This document shows, in pieces, positions 8,913 through 16,557 of a DNA stretch of 64,000 nt. The notes beneath the pieces are model-generated. The model ran no database searches. It was not told where the DNA came from and worked only from the letters and a program-made list of their open reading frames with translations. The DNA comes from Oceanirhabdus seepicola (GTDB lineage Bacteria; Bacillota; Clostridia; Clostridiales; Clostridiaceae). The stretch spans positions 1,325,146-1,389,145 of the forward strand of contig NZ_JAGSOJ010000001.1 of assembly GCF_023684385.1 (NCBI RefSeq). Reading direction: 5' to 3'. The position numbers and the translations under genes are program-made. Each line of letters begins with the position of its first letter. The first letter of the stretch is position 1.

Positions 8913-9494
8913 TTAAAATAAAAACAAACCCACTCCCCCTGCTATACAGATAATAAAAATAGGATGAATTTTTGTTTTTAATAAAGCAAGAAAAGAAAGC
9001 ACTATAATGATTATACTTTTTAATTCAAATAGTTGGTTTGAACTAACAAAAATATTATATCCATTTTTTATGAACAAGTTTTCACTGGCACCAATTATTC
9101 CATTTTCTAAAGCTAATTTCACAGCAGCGAAAAATATAATTCCTGTAATAACTGCCCTAATTCCATATAAAGCGGACTGTATTTTATCATTTTCATAAAA
9201 CTTCAAGAAAAATTTTGCAACTACTATAACAATAATCCCACATGGAATTGTTATTCCTAATAAAGCTGCAAGTACTCCTGGTACACCTGCTATTTTATAA
9301 CCAAAACCTACAGCAGCATTTGCAACAATAGGCCCTGGTGACATTCCTGCAATTGCAACCACATCTATTACTTCTGCAGCAGTTGCCCATCCATTTTTCT
9401 CTAACTCTTCTAAAATTATTGGAATCATAACATAGCCGCCACCAAAACAAAACATGCTTAATTTAGCAAATATTAAAAATATATTAAATAACAT
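8913..9494 (-). CDS. Short-chain chromate (CHR)-family anion transporter, subunit 2
   Basis: A 193-residue membrane protein with the CHR domain signatures FGGGYVMIPI near the N terminus and PGPIVANAAVGFGY at about 53-66, plus five to six hydrophobic segments. Bacterial ChrA proteins are either long, with two CHR domains, or a pair of short single-domain proteins; the gene at 9535-10089 is the partner. Chromate is a structural mimic of sulfate. The pair sits at the end of the cysDNC-cysQ operon, so transport of sulfate or a related oxyanion is more plausible than chromate resistance. That substrate assignment is inferred from context. Confidence 0.8.
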   Translation of the reverse strand: MLFNIFLIFAKLSMFCFGGGYVMIPIILEELEKNGWATAAEVIDVVAIAGMSPGPIVANAAVGFGYKIAGVPGVLAALLGITIPCGIIVIVVAKFFLKFYENDKIQSALYGIRAVITGIIFFAAVKLALENGIIGASENLFIKNGYNIFVSSNQLFELKSIIIIVLSFLALLKTKIHPIFIICIAGGVGLFLF

Positions 9495-9534
9495 AATAAC
9501 TACTCCCTGAACTTGAGTTTATCTTAAGTTTACT

Positions 9535-10089
9535 TTAAAGTTTTTTTGATTGAATCTTCTTCACGATAATACCACTGATTGCTCCAAAAACAATAAGGGG
9601 TATAGGGGCTATTTTTAAAAATACTGCTCCAATAAATGCTATTATCATTATAATAACTGTTATATAATCTTTGATTGCTGCCCTACCAATTCTATAAGCA
9701 GCATATGCAATTAACCCCACAATAGCTGGTCTAATACCATTAAAAACAGCACTAATACTAGGATTTGAACCCACTGATGAAATTAAAATAGAAAGTAGTA
9801 GTACTATTATTACTGAAGGAGTTAAATTCCCTAGCATTGCAGCTATTGCCCCTTGAATTCCTGCAATAGTATAACCGACAAATGCTGAAGAATTTAGTGC
9901 TACTGCTCCTGGTAATGATTCCACAACTGCAAAGATATCCACTATCTTTTCTTTATCAATCCATTTTTTATTAACAACAACTTCACGCTCTATAAGAGGA
10001 ATCATTGCATATCCACCACCAAAACTAAAAGCACCTATTTTTAAAAATGTAATATAGATATCCAGTAATAATGGTCTTTTATTTTTCAT
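9535..10089 (-). CDS. Short-chain chromate (CHR)-family anion transporter, subunit 1
   Basis: A 184-residue CHR-domain membrane protein. It carries FSFGGGYAMIPLIEREVV at about 22-39, ESLPGAVALNSSAFVGY at about 57-73, and strongly hydrophobic helices at about 75-105 and 135-175. It is only partly similar to the next gene, as expected for the N- and C-type halves of short CHR pairs. The 40-bp gap to the partner suggests co-translation. It follows cysQ by about 100 bp that include a 26-bp palindrome. See the partner entry for substrate reasoning. Confidence 0.8.
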   Translation of the reverse strand: MKNKRPLLLDIYITFLKIGAFSFGGGYAMIPLIEREVVVNKKWIDKEKIVDIFAVVESLPGAVALNSSAFVGYTIAGIQGAIAAMLGNLTPSVIIVLLLSILISSVGSNPSISAVFNGIRPAIVGLIAYAAYRIGRAAIKDYITVIIMIIAFIGAVFLKIAPIPLIVFGAISGIIVKKIQSKKL

Positions 10090-10131
10090 AGTTTATCATC
10101 CTTATAGTAAATTTAAAAAACAATATATTTA

Positions 10132-10157
10132 GTATGATATCTATATAGATATCATAC
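10132..10157. promoter_or_regulatory. Perfect 26-bp palindrome between cysQ and the CHR pair
   Basis: GTATGATATCTAT is followed directly by its exact reverse complement. The right half plus a short tail (TATAGATATCATAC then GTGAAATTT) recurs at 54316-54338, upstream of a rhamnosyltransferase-like gene. It could be an operator for a dimeric regulator or an mRNA hairpin in the intergenic region; no terminator-like U-tract follows. Confidence 0.45.
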
Positions 10158-10191
10158 AGTGAAATTTAAAATCCAATGTGAATAGATCATT

Positions 10192-10968
10192 TTATAAAAA
10201 TAAATTTTCTTTTTTGTTTATTATATAAAACCCTTTATCATTTAAATTATTTACTCTGTTATATAACATTTCACTTCCATCAATTTGTCTAAATATCCCC
10301 CCTGCTTCTTCGACTATACACTGCATAGCTGCTGTATCCCATTCCATTGTTGGACCAAAACGATAATATACTTCTGCTTCCCCTTTAGCAACAAGACATC
10401 CTTTTAATGAACTTCCTGCTTTTTTAATATTTGCAATTTTATCTTTATTATCTTTTATTAATTTCTTTAATTTGTCAGAATAATGTGATCTACTACAAAC
10501 TAATTTGATATCACTAGTTGCTTCAGACACTCTAATAGCCTGTACATCACTATTGTTCTCATAAACAGCTCCATTTCCTCTAGAAGCATAATATAGCTCA
10601 CCTGTTACCGGCACATATATAACCCCTAAAACTGTTCTATTTTTGTGAATAAGAGCTATATTTACTGTGAATTCACCATTTCTCTTTATAAATTCTTTTG
10701 TTCCATCTAATGGGTCAACAACCCAACACCAATCCTCATTCAATCTTGATTCATCAGCTTTATCTTCTTCTGAAAGAATTGCATGATTAGGAAATTCTTT
10801 TCTTAACCCTGCAACTATAACATCATTAGACCTTTTATCTGCTAGTGTTAATGGTGAACTATCCGCTTTGTAGTGCACTTCTATTTCATTATTATAAACT
10901 TCTAATATTTCTGCTCCTGCTTTTTTTGATAATTCTATACTAATCATTAATTCCTTCCCTAAGTTCAT
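10192..10968 (-). CDS. cysQ: 3'(2'),5'-bisphosphate nucleotidase CysQ (PAP phosphatase)
   Basis: A 258-residue protein of the lithium-sensitive inositol-monophosphatase-like family. Metal and phosphate motifs are visible: LSEED at about 63-67, DPLDGTKEFI at about 86-95, and WDTAAMQCIVEEAGG at about 214-228. CysQ hydrolyses 3'-phosphoadenosine 5'-phosphate to AMP. PAP is the product of every PAPS-dependent sulfotransferase and inhibits them. It sits 34 bp downstream of cysC in the same direction, so the operon makes PAPS and removes PAP. GGAG precedes the ATG. Family membership is strong; the physiological role is inferred from the operon and the two sulfotransferases nearby. Confidence 0.92.
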   Translation of the reverse strand: MNLGKELMISIELSKKAGAEILEVYNNEIEVHYKADSSPLTLADKRSNDVIVAGLRKEFPNHAILSEEDKADESRLNEDWCWVVDPLDGTKEFIKRNGEFTVNIALIHKNRTVLGVIYVPVTGELYYASRGNGAVYENNSDVQAIRVSEATSDIKLVCSRSHYSDKLKKLIKDNKDKIANIKKAGSSLKGCLVAKGEAEVYYRFGPTMEWDTAAMQCIVEEAGGIFRQIDGSEMLYNRVNNLNDKGFYIINKKENLFL

Positions 10969-11002
10969 AAATGTCTACTCCTACTTATAAATTAAAAATT
11001 AT

Positions 11003-11596
11003 TTATCTTTGTTTATTTAATACAAATTTAATAACCTTATTGGCAGCTTCTTCAACTGATAGTTCTCTTGTATCAAGTAAAATATCAGGATTTTCTGGTT
11101 CTTCATAAGGTGATGATATTCCTGTAAAATTCTTTATTACTCCCTTTTTTACCTTTTTATATAGACCTTTAGGATCCCTTTTAGCACAAGTTTCAACATC
11201 TGCTTTCACATATATCTCTACAAAAGTTATTGAACCAATCTTTTGTTTAGCAAATTCCCGGGACTTTCTGAAAGGTGAGATAAAAGAAACTAAGGTTATC
11301 AATCCTGCATCCTTAAATAATGCTGATACTTCTGCTATTCTCCTAATATTCTCTTCCCTATCCTCATTACTAAAACCTAAATTAGAATTTAAGCCATATC
11401 TCACATTATCTCCATCTAATAAATAAGTTACAAAACCTTTTTTGTACAATTCTTTTTCTACTTGAACAGCAATTGTAGATTTACCTGACCCTGATAACCC
11501 TGTAAACCAAAGAACCATGCCTTTTTGCTTAAGATGTTTACATCTGTCCTTATATTCAACTTTGCCATTATGCCAAAATATATTTAGGTTATCCAC
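11003..11596 (-). CDS. cysC: Adenylyl-sulfate (APS) kinase CysC
   Basis: It phosphorylates APS at the 3' position to make PAPS. From the GTG at 11596, preceded by AGGGGGAAGG, the protein is 198 residues, the usual size. An upstream ATG at 11632 lacks a ribosome site. The Walker A GLSGSGKS is at 33-40, the APS-binding DGDNVRYGLN at 61-70, then LGFSNEDREENIRRIAEVS, FISPFRKSRE and the lid region KGLYKKVKKGVIKNFTGISS, all intact. It therefore looks fully functional, unlike the kinase-like tail of the adjacent CysN. It follows cysN by 87 bp that contain a hairpin. Confidence 0.95.
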   Translation of the reverse strand: MDNLNIFWHNGKVEYKDRCKHLKQKGMVLWFTGLSGSGKSTIAVQVEKELYKKGFVTYLLDGDNVRYGLNSNLGFSNEDREENIRRIAEVSALFKDAGLITLVSFISPFRKSREFAKQKIGSITFVEIYVKADVETCAKRDPKGLYKKVKKGVIKNFTGISSPYEEPENPDILLDTRELSVEEAANKVIKFVLNKQR

Positions 11597-11648
11597 TAAC
11601 CTTCCCCCTAAAAATACTCTCTCTATACACATATGATTATATGGTAAT

Positions 11649-11676
11649 AGAAGTTACACTCTATAGCATAACTTCT
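11649..11676. repeat. Intra-operon hairpin, also found after sulfotransferase 2
   Basis: AGAAGTTA pairs with TAACTTCT around 12 nt (CACTCTATAGCA). Nearly the same sequence occurs at 16487-16516, downstream of the second sulfotransferase gene. It lies between cysN and cysC and could act as a partial terminator or RNA-stability element; it lacks a good U-tract. Confidence 0.45.
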
Positions 11677-11683
11677 CATAACT

Positions 11684-13489
11684 TTAATATGGTTTAAATA
11701 TTACACCGTCTTCTTGAAGCATTGATTTAATCTTATCAACTACTTCATTTTTATTTTCTAATTTAGGAATACAAAGATCACATTTATCTATAACTTGTTC
11801 TTCACCTATGCAAACTATCTTTATATTATCCATATCAATTACGGTATTAATTAAATCAACTTCATGTTTATCCAAATCACAAAGATTTATAATCAATATC
11901 ATTCCTGCATCCATCATTAAATTTGCAACTTCAGCCATTCTTCTTATTTGTTCCTGTCTATTTATTTGATTATTGGGTACTTTTATATCTGCGTCCACAC
12001 CATAAAGTATATTACTCATACCCATATAATAAACAAATTTACCATCTTCCAATAATTTCCTCTCTAATTCTTTTGCAACTTCTTTTTTACCCGACCCCTT
12101 TGTACCTGCCACAATAATTAATGAAGATTTTTGATTATATTTCTCGGCTCTTCTCTCCCGTGAAATTACGCTCTTTTCCCATTTAGTATTTCTTGTAATA
12201 ACTTTCTCTCTTACCCATTCCTGTCGATCCTCAAGAGTTTCACCAATAATACCACCACCTGCAATTTCATAATTATCAACAATTACAAATCTACTAGTGG
12301 AAGCTAAATTCTTAGCAAGGTCAAAAGCAATTACTTTATCAAGAGTTAATATACATTCAGCTACTTCATTTCTTTCAACTTCTGTTTTTTCTTCATTATT
12401 AAGATTAGAAGCATTCATAACTCTCTCTATTTTTTCTACCTGCATACCAATTTTTGCTGTACCAATCTTTAATAAATATCTCTTTCCTAAAGTTAGTGGC
12501 TCTTTCCCAAGCCAGAAAATATTCGTTCTCATTCTTGAACTTACTTGTGGCTTAAGTTCATCAAATCTTACAGCAATTTCACCCCTTGTTATATAAATCT
12601 GATCAGTCATTGTAAATCCACAAGCATATCCCGCACTTTGACTTTTAGGTTTATCTGCATTAAAAGCTTCTATTGATTTAACTTTAGTTTGCTTACCACT
12701 TGGATAGAAAACAATTTCATCTCCGACAGATACTTTTCCTGACTCAATAGTTCCAGCTATGATTCTTCTTGAGTCACCCTTGTTTGTAAATTTATATACC
12801 CCTTGAACTGGCATTCTAAAGGGGGCTTCAGTTAAAGGTTTTGCATTTTCAAATTCATCAAGCTGCTGTAATACCGTTTTACCTTTGTACCAAGGCATAT
12901 TTTCTGATTTATTTGCTACATTGTCTCCTTTTAATCCACTGACTGGTATAAATGAGGTTGGTTTTACATCTATTTTTTCTAAAAATCCCGAATATTCTTC
13001 GATTATATTATTAAAAATCTTTTCATCATAATTAACTAAATCCATTTTATTAACAATAACAGATATTTGATTAATACCAAGCATAGAAAGAAGATATCCA
13101 TGTCTTGTTGAGTTCTCTTGAACGCCTTCTTTTGCATCTATAACAAGAAGTGCAGCTTCTGCTCTTGACGCTCCTGTTACCATATTCTTTAAAAACTCTA
13201 TATGACCTGGAGAATCCAATATAATATAATCTCTTATATCAGTCTTAAAGAAACATCTAGCAGCATCAATTGTAATTCCTTGTGCCTGTTCATCTTTTAA
13301 AGCATCCAATAAAAATGCATATTCAAAAGGCTTAGAATTTCTTTTACAATTTTCTTTGACTTGTTCGAGTTTTCCTTCTGGTAATGAATTGGTATCTGCC
13401 ATGAGTCTTCCAATAATTGTACTCTTTCCATGGTCAACGTGACCAACTATTGTAATTGCCATATCTTCTCTACTTTTAAAATCACTCAT
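11684..13489 (-). CDS. cysN: Sulfate adenylyltransferase large subunit CysN fused to a degenerate APS-kinase domain
   Basis: The GTPase subunit of ATP sulfurylase. From the ATG at 13489 (AGGAGG eight bases upstream) it has 601 residues. The GTPase motifs are intact: GHVDHGKST at 16-24, DSPGH, and NKMD. Translation-factor-like beta barrels reach to about 420. A C-terminal extension of about 150 residues resembles APS kinase (GTKGSGKKE Walker [22 protein letters not shown]). However, the APS-binding DGDN has become MGMSN, and the LGFS and lid motifs are missing. This kinase domain is probably inactive, and an intact CysC follows. Bifunctional NodQ/CysNC proteins are known; a decayed one retained beside a separate CysC is less usual. 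Confidence 0.93.
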   Translation of the reverse strand: MSDFKSREDMAITIVGHVDHGKSTIIGRLMADTNSLPEGKLEQVKENCKRNSKPFEYAFLLDALKDEQAQGITIDAARCFFKTDIRDYIILDSPGHIEFLKNMVTGASRAEAALLVIDAKEGVQENSTRHGYLLSMLGINQISVIVNKMDLVNYDEKIFNNIIEEYSGFLEKIDVKPTSFIPVSGLKGDNVANKSENMPWYKGKTVLQQLDEFENAKPLTEAPFRMPVQGVYKFTNKGDSRRIIAGTIESGKVSVGDEIVFYPSGKQTKVKSIEAFNADKPKSQSAGYACGFTMTDQIYITRGEIAVRFDELKPQVSSRMRTNIFWLGKEPLTLGKRYLLKIGTAKIGMQVEKIERVMNASNLNNEEKTEVERNEVAECILTLDKVIAFDLAKNLASTSRFVIVDNYEIAGGGIIGETLEDRQEWVREKVITRNTKWEKSVISRERRAEKYNQKSSLIIVAGTKGSGKKEVAKELERKLLEDGKFVYYMGMSNILYGVDADIKVPNNQINRQEQIRRMAEVANLMMDAGMILIINLCDLDKHEVDLINTVIDMDNIKIVCIGEEQVIDKCDLCIPKLENKNEVVDKIKSMLQEDGVIFKPY

Positions 13490-13502
13490 CACTATATCCT
13501 CC

Positions 13503-14381
13503 TTACATATATCCATCTCTTCTTAATGTTTCAAGACCACCATCTTCCTTATCTTGAGCTCTTCCTGAACGCTCAGCTATATTGGCAAGTTTACCAGTCT
13601 TTAGTTCTTCCACTATTTCATCAACTGTTCTAGCATCAGAATCTATTGGCTTTGTACATGGATAACAACCAAGGGATCGATATCTTTTTCCATCACCTTG
13701 ATTATAGTAAAGGGAAACAGTAGGGATATTCTCTCTCTTAATATATTCCCAAATATTAAGCTCAGTCCAATCTAAAAGGGGATGAACTCTTACATGTGTT
13801 CCTGGTGCAAAGTCTGTTTTATATTGATTCCAAAATTCAGGTGGTTGATCACCTACATCCCAATCATTATTTCTATCTCTTGGAGAAAAATATCTTTCTT
13901 TAGAACGACTTCCTTCTTCATCTGAACGAGCTCCAACAATTACGCCTATATAAGGTTCTTTATTTTTATCAACTTCATATTCACCAGTGTTATGATTTAG
14001 TCTATATCGAGGCCATACTCCACTTAAGGTATTCTTCAGTGCTTCTGTTTTGAGATTTTTACAGCATTGAATTCTTGTAACCTTTCCATCAGGAAAAGTA
14101 TGCTTTTTCTTCAACGCCTCTCTGTTCTGTCCATATATCATATCAAGCTTATATTCTTTAGCTAATTTATCTCTATACTCAATCATTTCAGGAATTTTGA
14201 ATCCTGTATCTATATGCACTAATGGAAAAGGAACATGTCCATAGAAAGCCTTCCTTGCAAGCCATAATAAAACAGTACTATCTTTTCCAATTGACCAAAG
14301 CATACATAGATTCTTAAATTCCGAATATGCTTCTCTTATTAAGTGTATACTCCTTGCTTCTAATTTATCTAAATGGTTCAT
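13503..14381 (-). CDS. cysD: Sulfate adenylyltransferase small subunit CysD
   Basis: A 292-residue PP-loop ATP pyrophosphatase that, with CysN, adenylates sulfate to APS. The PP-loop SIGKDS is at 30-35; [46 protein letters not shown] and [13 protein letters not shown] are the usual conserved blocks. The length is normal for the family. AAAAGGAG precedes the ATG. It is the first gene of the cysD-cysN-cysC-cysQ-CHR-CHR operon. Thirteen bases separate its stop from the CysN start. A promoter-like box with a one-base deviation from the SigK pattern lies about 90 bp upstream. No cysH or sulfite reductase gene is in the window, so the product is more likely used for sulfation than for assimilation. 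Confidence 0.95.
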   Translation of the reverse strand: MNHLDKLEARSIHLIREAYSEFKNLCMLWSIGKDSTVLLWLARKAFYGHVPFPLVHIDTGFKIPEMIEYRDKLAKEYKLDMIYGQNREALKKKHTFPDGKVTRIQCCKNLKTEALKNTLSGVWPRYRLNHNTGEYEVDKNKEPYIGVIVGARSDEEGSRSKERYFSPRDRNNDWDVGDQPPEFWNQYKTDFAPGTHVRVHPLLDWTELNIWEYIKRENIPTVSLYYNQGDGKRYRSLGCYPCTKPIDSDARTVDEIVEELKTGKLANIAERSGRAQDKEDGGLETLRRDGYM

Positions 14382-14471
14382 GTTTATTCTCCTTTTAAAA
14401 AAACTTTACTTCGTTAACTCTTGCAATAAGAACATAGCTTTTGCTATGGAAGCTTTTTATCTTTTCATTAA

Positions 14472-14498
14472 TATAATATTCTATAATTTTTTTAATGT
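14472..14498 (-). promoter_or_regulatory. SigK-like promoter candidate for cysD
   Basis: Minus sense: AC (14498-14497), 16 nt, AATATTATA (14480-14472). It matches AC-N16-CATA-N3-TA except for A in place of C. A CATAGC/GCTATG hairpin at 14433-14448 would lie in the 5' leader. Confidence 0.45.
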
Positions 14499-14570
14499 TC
14501 ATATAGAGCTTAATTCAAAAGAGTATATCTACATTTACATTTTGTAATTTTTTTAACTATAATAATAAAA

Positions 14571-14596
14571 CAGCTACTGGTATTTCACCATAGCTG
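14571..14596 (-). terminator. Terminator after sulfotransferase 1
   Basis: In the minus sense CAGCTA-T-GGT pairs with ACC-AG-TAGCTG around a short loop, followed by TTTTATTATT. It separates the sulfotransferase transcript from the cysD operon. Confidence 0.7.
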
Positions 14597-14614
14597 AATA
14601 GTTATTTGTTATTA

Positions 14615-16156
14615 TTAGCTTTTGGGGCTCCTTACCTCCAAGGCATGTATTAAATATATACCTTTAACATTACCAGGATCAAGTCTAATCGCCTTAATAG
14701 GCTTGCTCTCATTTATTTCAATTATTAATTCATTATAACCTTTGTTTATCTCCCTCATTATAGAATGATCTTCATCAAAGTTAATACTATCAGATTTATA
14801 AAACACTTGTACTATAGTATTAATTGGCGAAGTAATTCTTATTTTAATGAATAATATACCTTTATTTTCACAAGAATCAAATTTGGGTAAACTAAAAAAA
14901 GGATCACTACCAACTGATTCTATAACCCAACCAGCTAATGTATTTTCTATTTCTATTACATCCTTTGAAATGTTGATTGGCTTATCTGTTAATCTATATG
15001 CTATAGGAAACTCCTGAATATTTACATTTTTATATTCCTTATTATACATTCCTTCTAACATACCCACTATTAGTTCTTTATCTAAATTATCCTTAGCTTC
15101 TTTTAACTGATTTTCAAAATATTCTACTGTCAGAAGTTTAATATAGCAAGAGAGTTTTGGAAAAACCTTTTTTATATCCCCTATAGTTTCTTCATTTAAT
15201 TGCTTATTTAAATTCTTAGAAGGTTTTATTTGAATATCTGAATAATCTATTCCTACATTATCTTTAAGCCACTTAATATCTTCCATTGCAGTTTGTAATA
15301 GTTCTTTTTTCTGAGTATACGATATATCGAACTTTCTCCCTCTCACCTTCAATAATGGAAAAATATCCCCCCAAAATCGTTCCTTATTTATTTTACCATT
15401 CTTAAAAAGAGGAACTTTTTCATTTATATATGATATTAAATTTGCTATTACTTGTGATACACTTTCATTTGATTTAATTATATTAAATTTACTAATTTCC
15501 TTATTATTAAAACCAACTACTGACAAAAAGTGCCCAACTGGCCCAAATTTATGCGTAATAGCATCTTCAAAACAATATATTTCTACCGCATCCTTTCCAA
15601 ATACTTGTATCAAATTAGATATATGAATCCTAAAATAATCCTTTAAAACAGTTTTATATACTATTAACGCTCTTTCAAGGGTAAATATTTCATTCTTTAT
15701 TTTTTCCTGAATTAGACTAACAATCCACGATGCTGGATTCCTTACATAAACTATAACTCTTATATTTATTTTCATATAACAAACTGACTTTAAAAATTCT
15801 TTTAAATCTATTAAATTATTTTTATTTAAAATCGATATATCTTCTCCTGAAATTATCAAGGTGGTTGATTTTCTATTTTCTATTTCTTCTACTAATTTTT
15901 TAGAATAAATTTGATTTATATTTTTTATTTCTTCCTTACTATATCCCAATTTAATATTAATATGATAATTTTCAGGATTATCACAAAACAAGCTATATAC
16001 TGGAATAGAATGATTCGGATACCATGACTTTGGATAAATAAACCCTTTCTCATCTAATATTGTGTTGTTTTTTTGAAAGAATAAAGTCTTCTGAATGCTA
16101 GTAGTAGCTGTTTTATGCAATCCAACATGCACTATAACTGTTTTTATCTTAGCCAT
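14615..16156 (-). CDS. PAPS-dependent sulfotransferase-like protein with C-terminal beta-sandwich (copy 1)
   Basis: A 513-residue protein. The N terminus TVIVHVGLHKTATTSIQ carries the 5'-phosphosulfate-binding loop (K15-T-A-T-T19). About residue 135-150, VYVRNPASWIVS matches the 3'-phosphate-binding R-x-P-x-x-x-x-x-S segment. SGEDI at about 103 is another recurrent block in bacterial sulfotransferase-like proteins. Residues about 400-513 form a separate module (AGWVIESVGSDPFFSLPKF, AIRLDPGNVKGIYL) of a kind also appended to glycosyltransferases, probably glycan-binding. No signal peptide is present, so it acts in the cytosol. It has its own SigK-type promoter and terminator and lies next to the PAPS-making operon, which supports transfer of sulfate to a glycan. 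The acceptor is unknown. Confidence 0.82.
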   Translation of the reverse strand: MAKIKTVIVHVGLHKTATTSIQKTLFFQKNNTILDEKGFIYPKSWYPNHSIPVYSLFCDNPENYHINIKLGYSKEEIKNINQIYSKKLVEEIENRKSTTLIISGEDISILNKNNLIDLKEFLKSVCYMKINIRVIVYVRNPASWIVSLIQEKIKNEIFTLERALIVYKTVLKDYFRIHISNLIQVFGKDAVEIYCFEDAITHKFGPVGHFLSVVGFNNKEISKFNIIKSNESVSQVIANLISYINEKVPLFKNGKINKERFWGDIFPLLKVRGRKFDISYTQKKELLQTAMEDIKWLKDNVGIDYSDIQIKPSKNLNKQLNEETIGDIKKVFPKLSCYIKLLTVEYFENQLKEAKDNLDKELIVGMLEGMYNKEYKNVNIQEFPIAYRLTDKPINISKDVIEIENTLAGWVIESVGSDPFFSLPKFDSCENKGILFIKIRITSPINTIVQVFYKSDSINFDEDHSIMREINKGYNELIIEINESKPIKAIRLDPGNVKGIYLIHALEVRSPKS

Positions 16157-16320
16157 TTTTTTCCCTTCTTCTTTAGTAATTATTTTCTCTAATATCCAAT
16201 ATGAATATTAAACTATATCCTAACCCTAAAAACATAAATACTTATTGTATACATATAAATTGTGCCACTTCATAATCACTTCGAATCCCAATGTGTTTAT
16301 TCTACTAATACCCCTCAGTT

Positions 16321-16347
16321 TATAATATGTATTTTCAGCTAATTTGT
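16321..16347 (-). promoter_or_regulatory. SigK-type promoter for sulfotransferase 1
   Basis: Minus sense: AC (16347-16346), 16 nt, CATATTATA (16329-16321), a perfect pattern match. The implied 5' leader of about 160 nt contains nothing else I can identify. This is the main content of the 400-bp gap 16157-16557, together with the hairpins at 16389 and 16487. Confidence 0.6.
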
Positions 16348-16388
16348 TACATTTTGTAGTTTAAAGCGAACTATTATTATTCAAAATA

Positions 16389-16427
16389 AATACAAGTCAG
16401 ATGTTGTAAACATCATTAACTTGTATT
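16389..16427. terminator. Hairpin between the two sulfotransferase genes
   Basis: AATACAAGT pairs with ACTTGTATT, with an inner ATG/CAT pairing. It lies downstream of sulfotransferase 2. The U-tract is weak, so terminator function is tentative. Confidence 0.4.
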
Positions 16428-16486
16428 TTCCCACTTATTATATTAGTAGTGTTCAGTTATATTTAAATTCTTCAACATACGTAATA

Positions 16487-16516
16487 AGAAGTTACACTAT
16501 CTATAGCATAACTTCT
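16487..16516. repeat. Second copy of the AGAAGTTA hairpin
   Basis: AGAAGTTA and TAACTTCT flank 14 nt almost identical to the loop at 11649-11676. It lies 42 bp after the stop of sulfotransferase 2. Confidence 0.45.
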
Positions 16517-16557
16517 CTGATTTTTCCTTACTACATACCAGTAAATTAATCTATATT

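Noticed and set aside
8913-10089. Chromate resistance as the function of the CHR pair
   Set aside because: The operon is for sulfate activation; the family name reflects chromate only as a sulfate analogue. The annotation keeps the family name but not the role.
14382-14570. Riboswitch or T-box upstream of cysD
   Set aside because: Only a 6-bp CATAGC/GCTATG hairpin and a promoter-like box are visible; none of the conserved SAM-riboswitch or T-box sequences is present.
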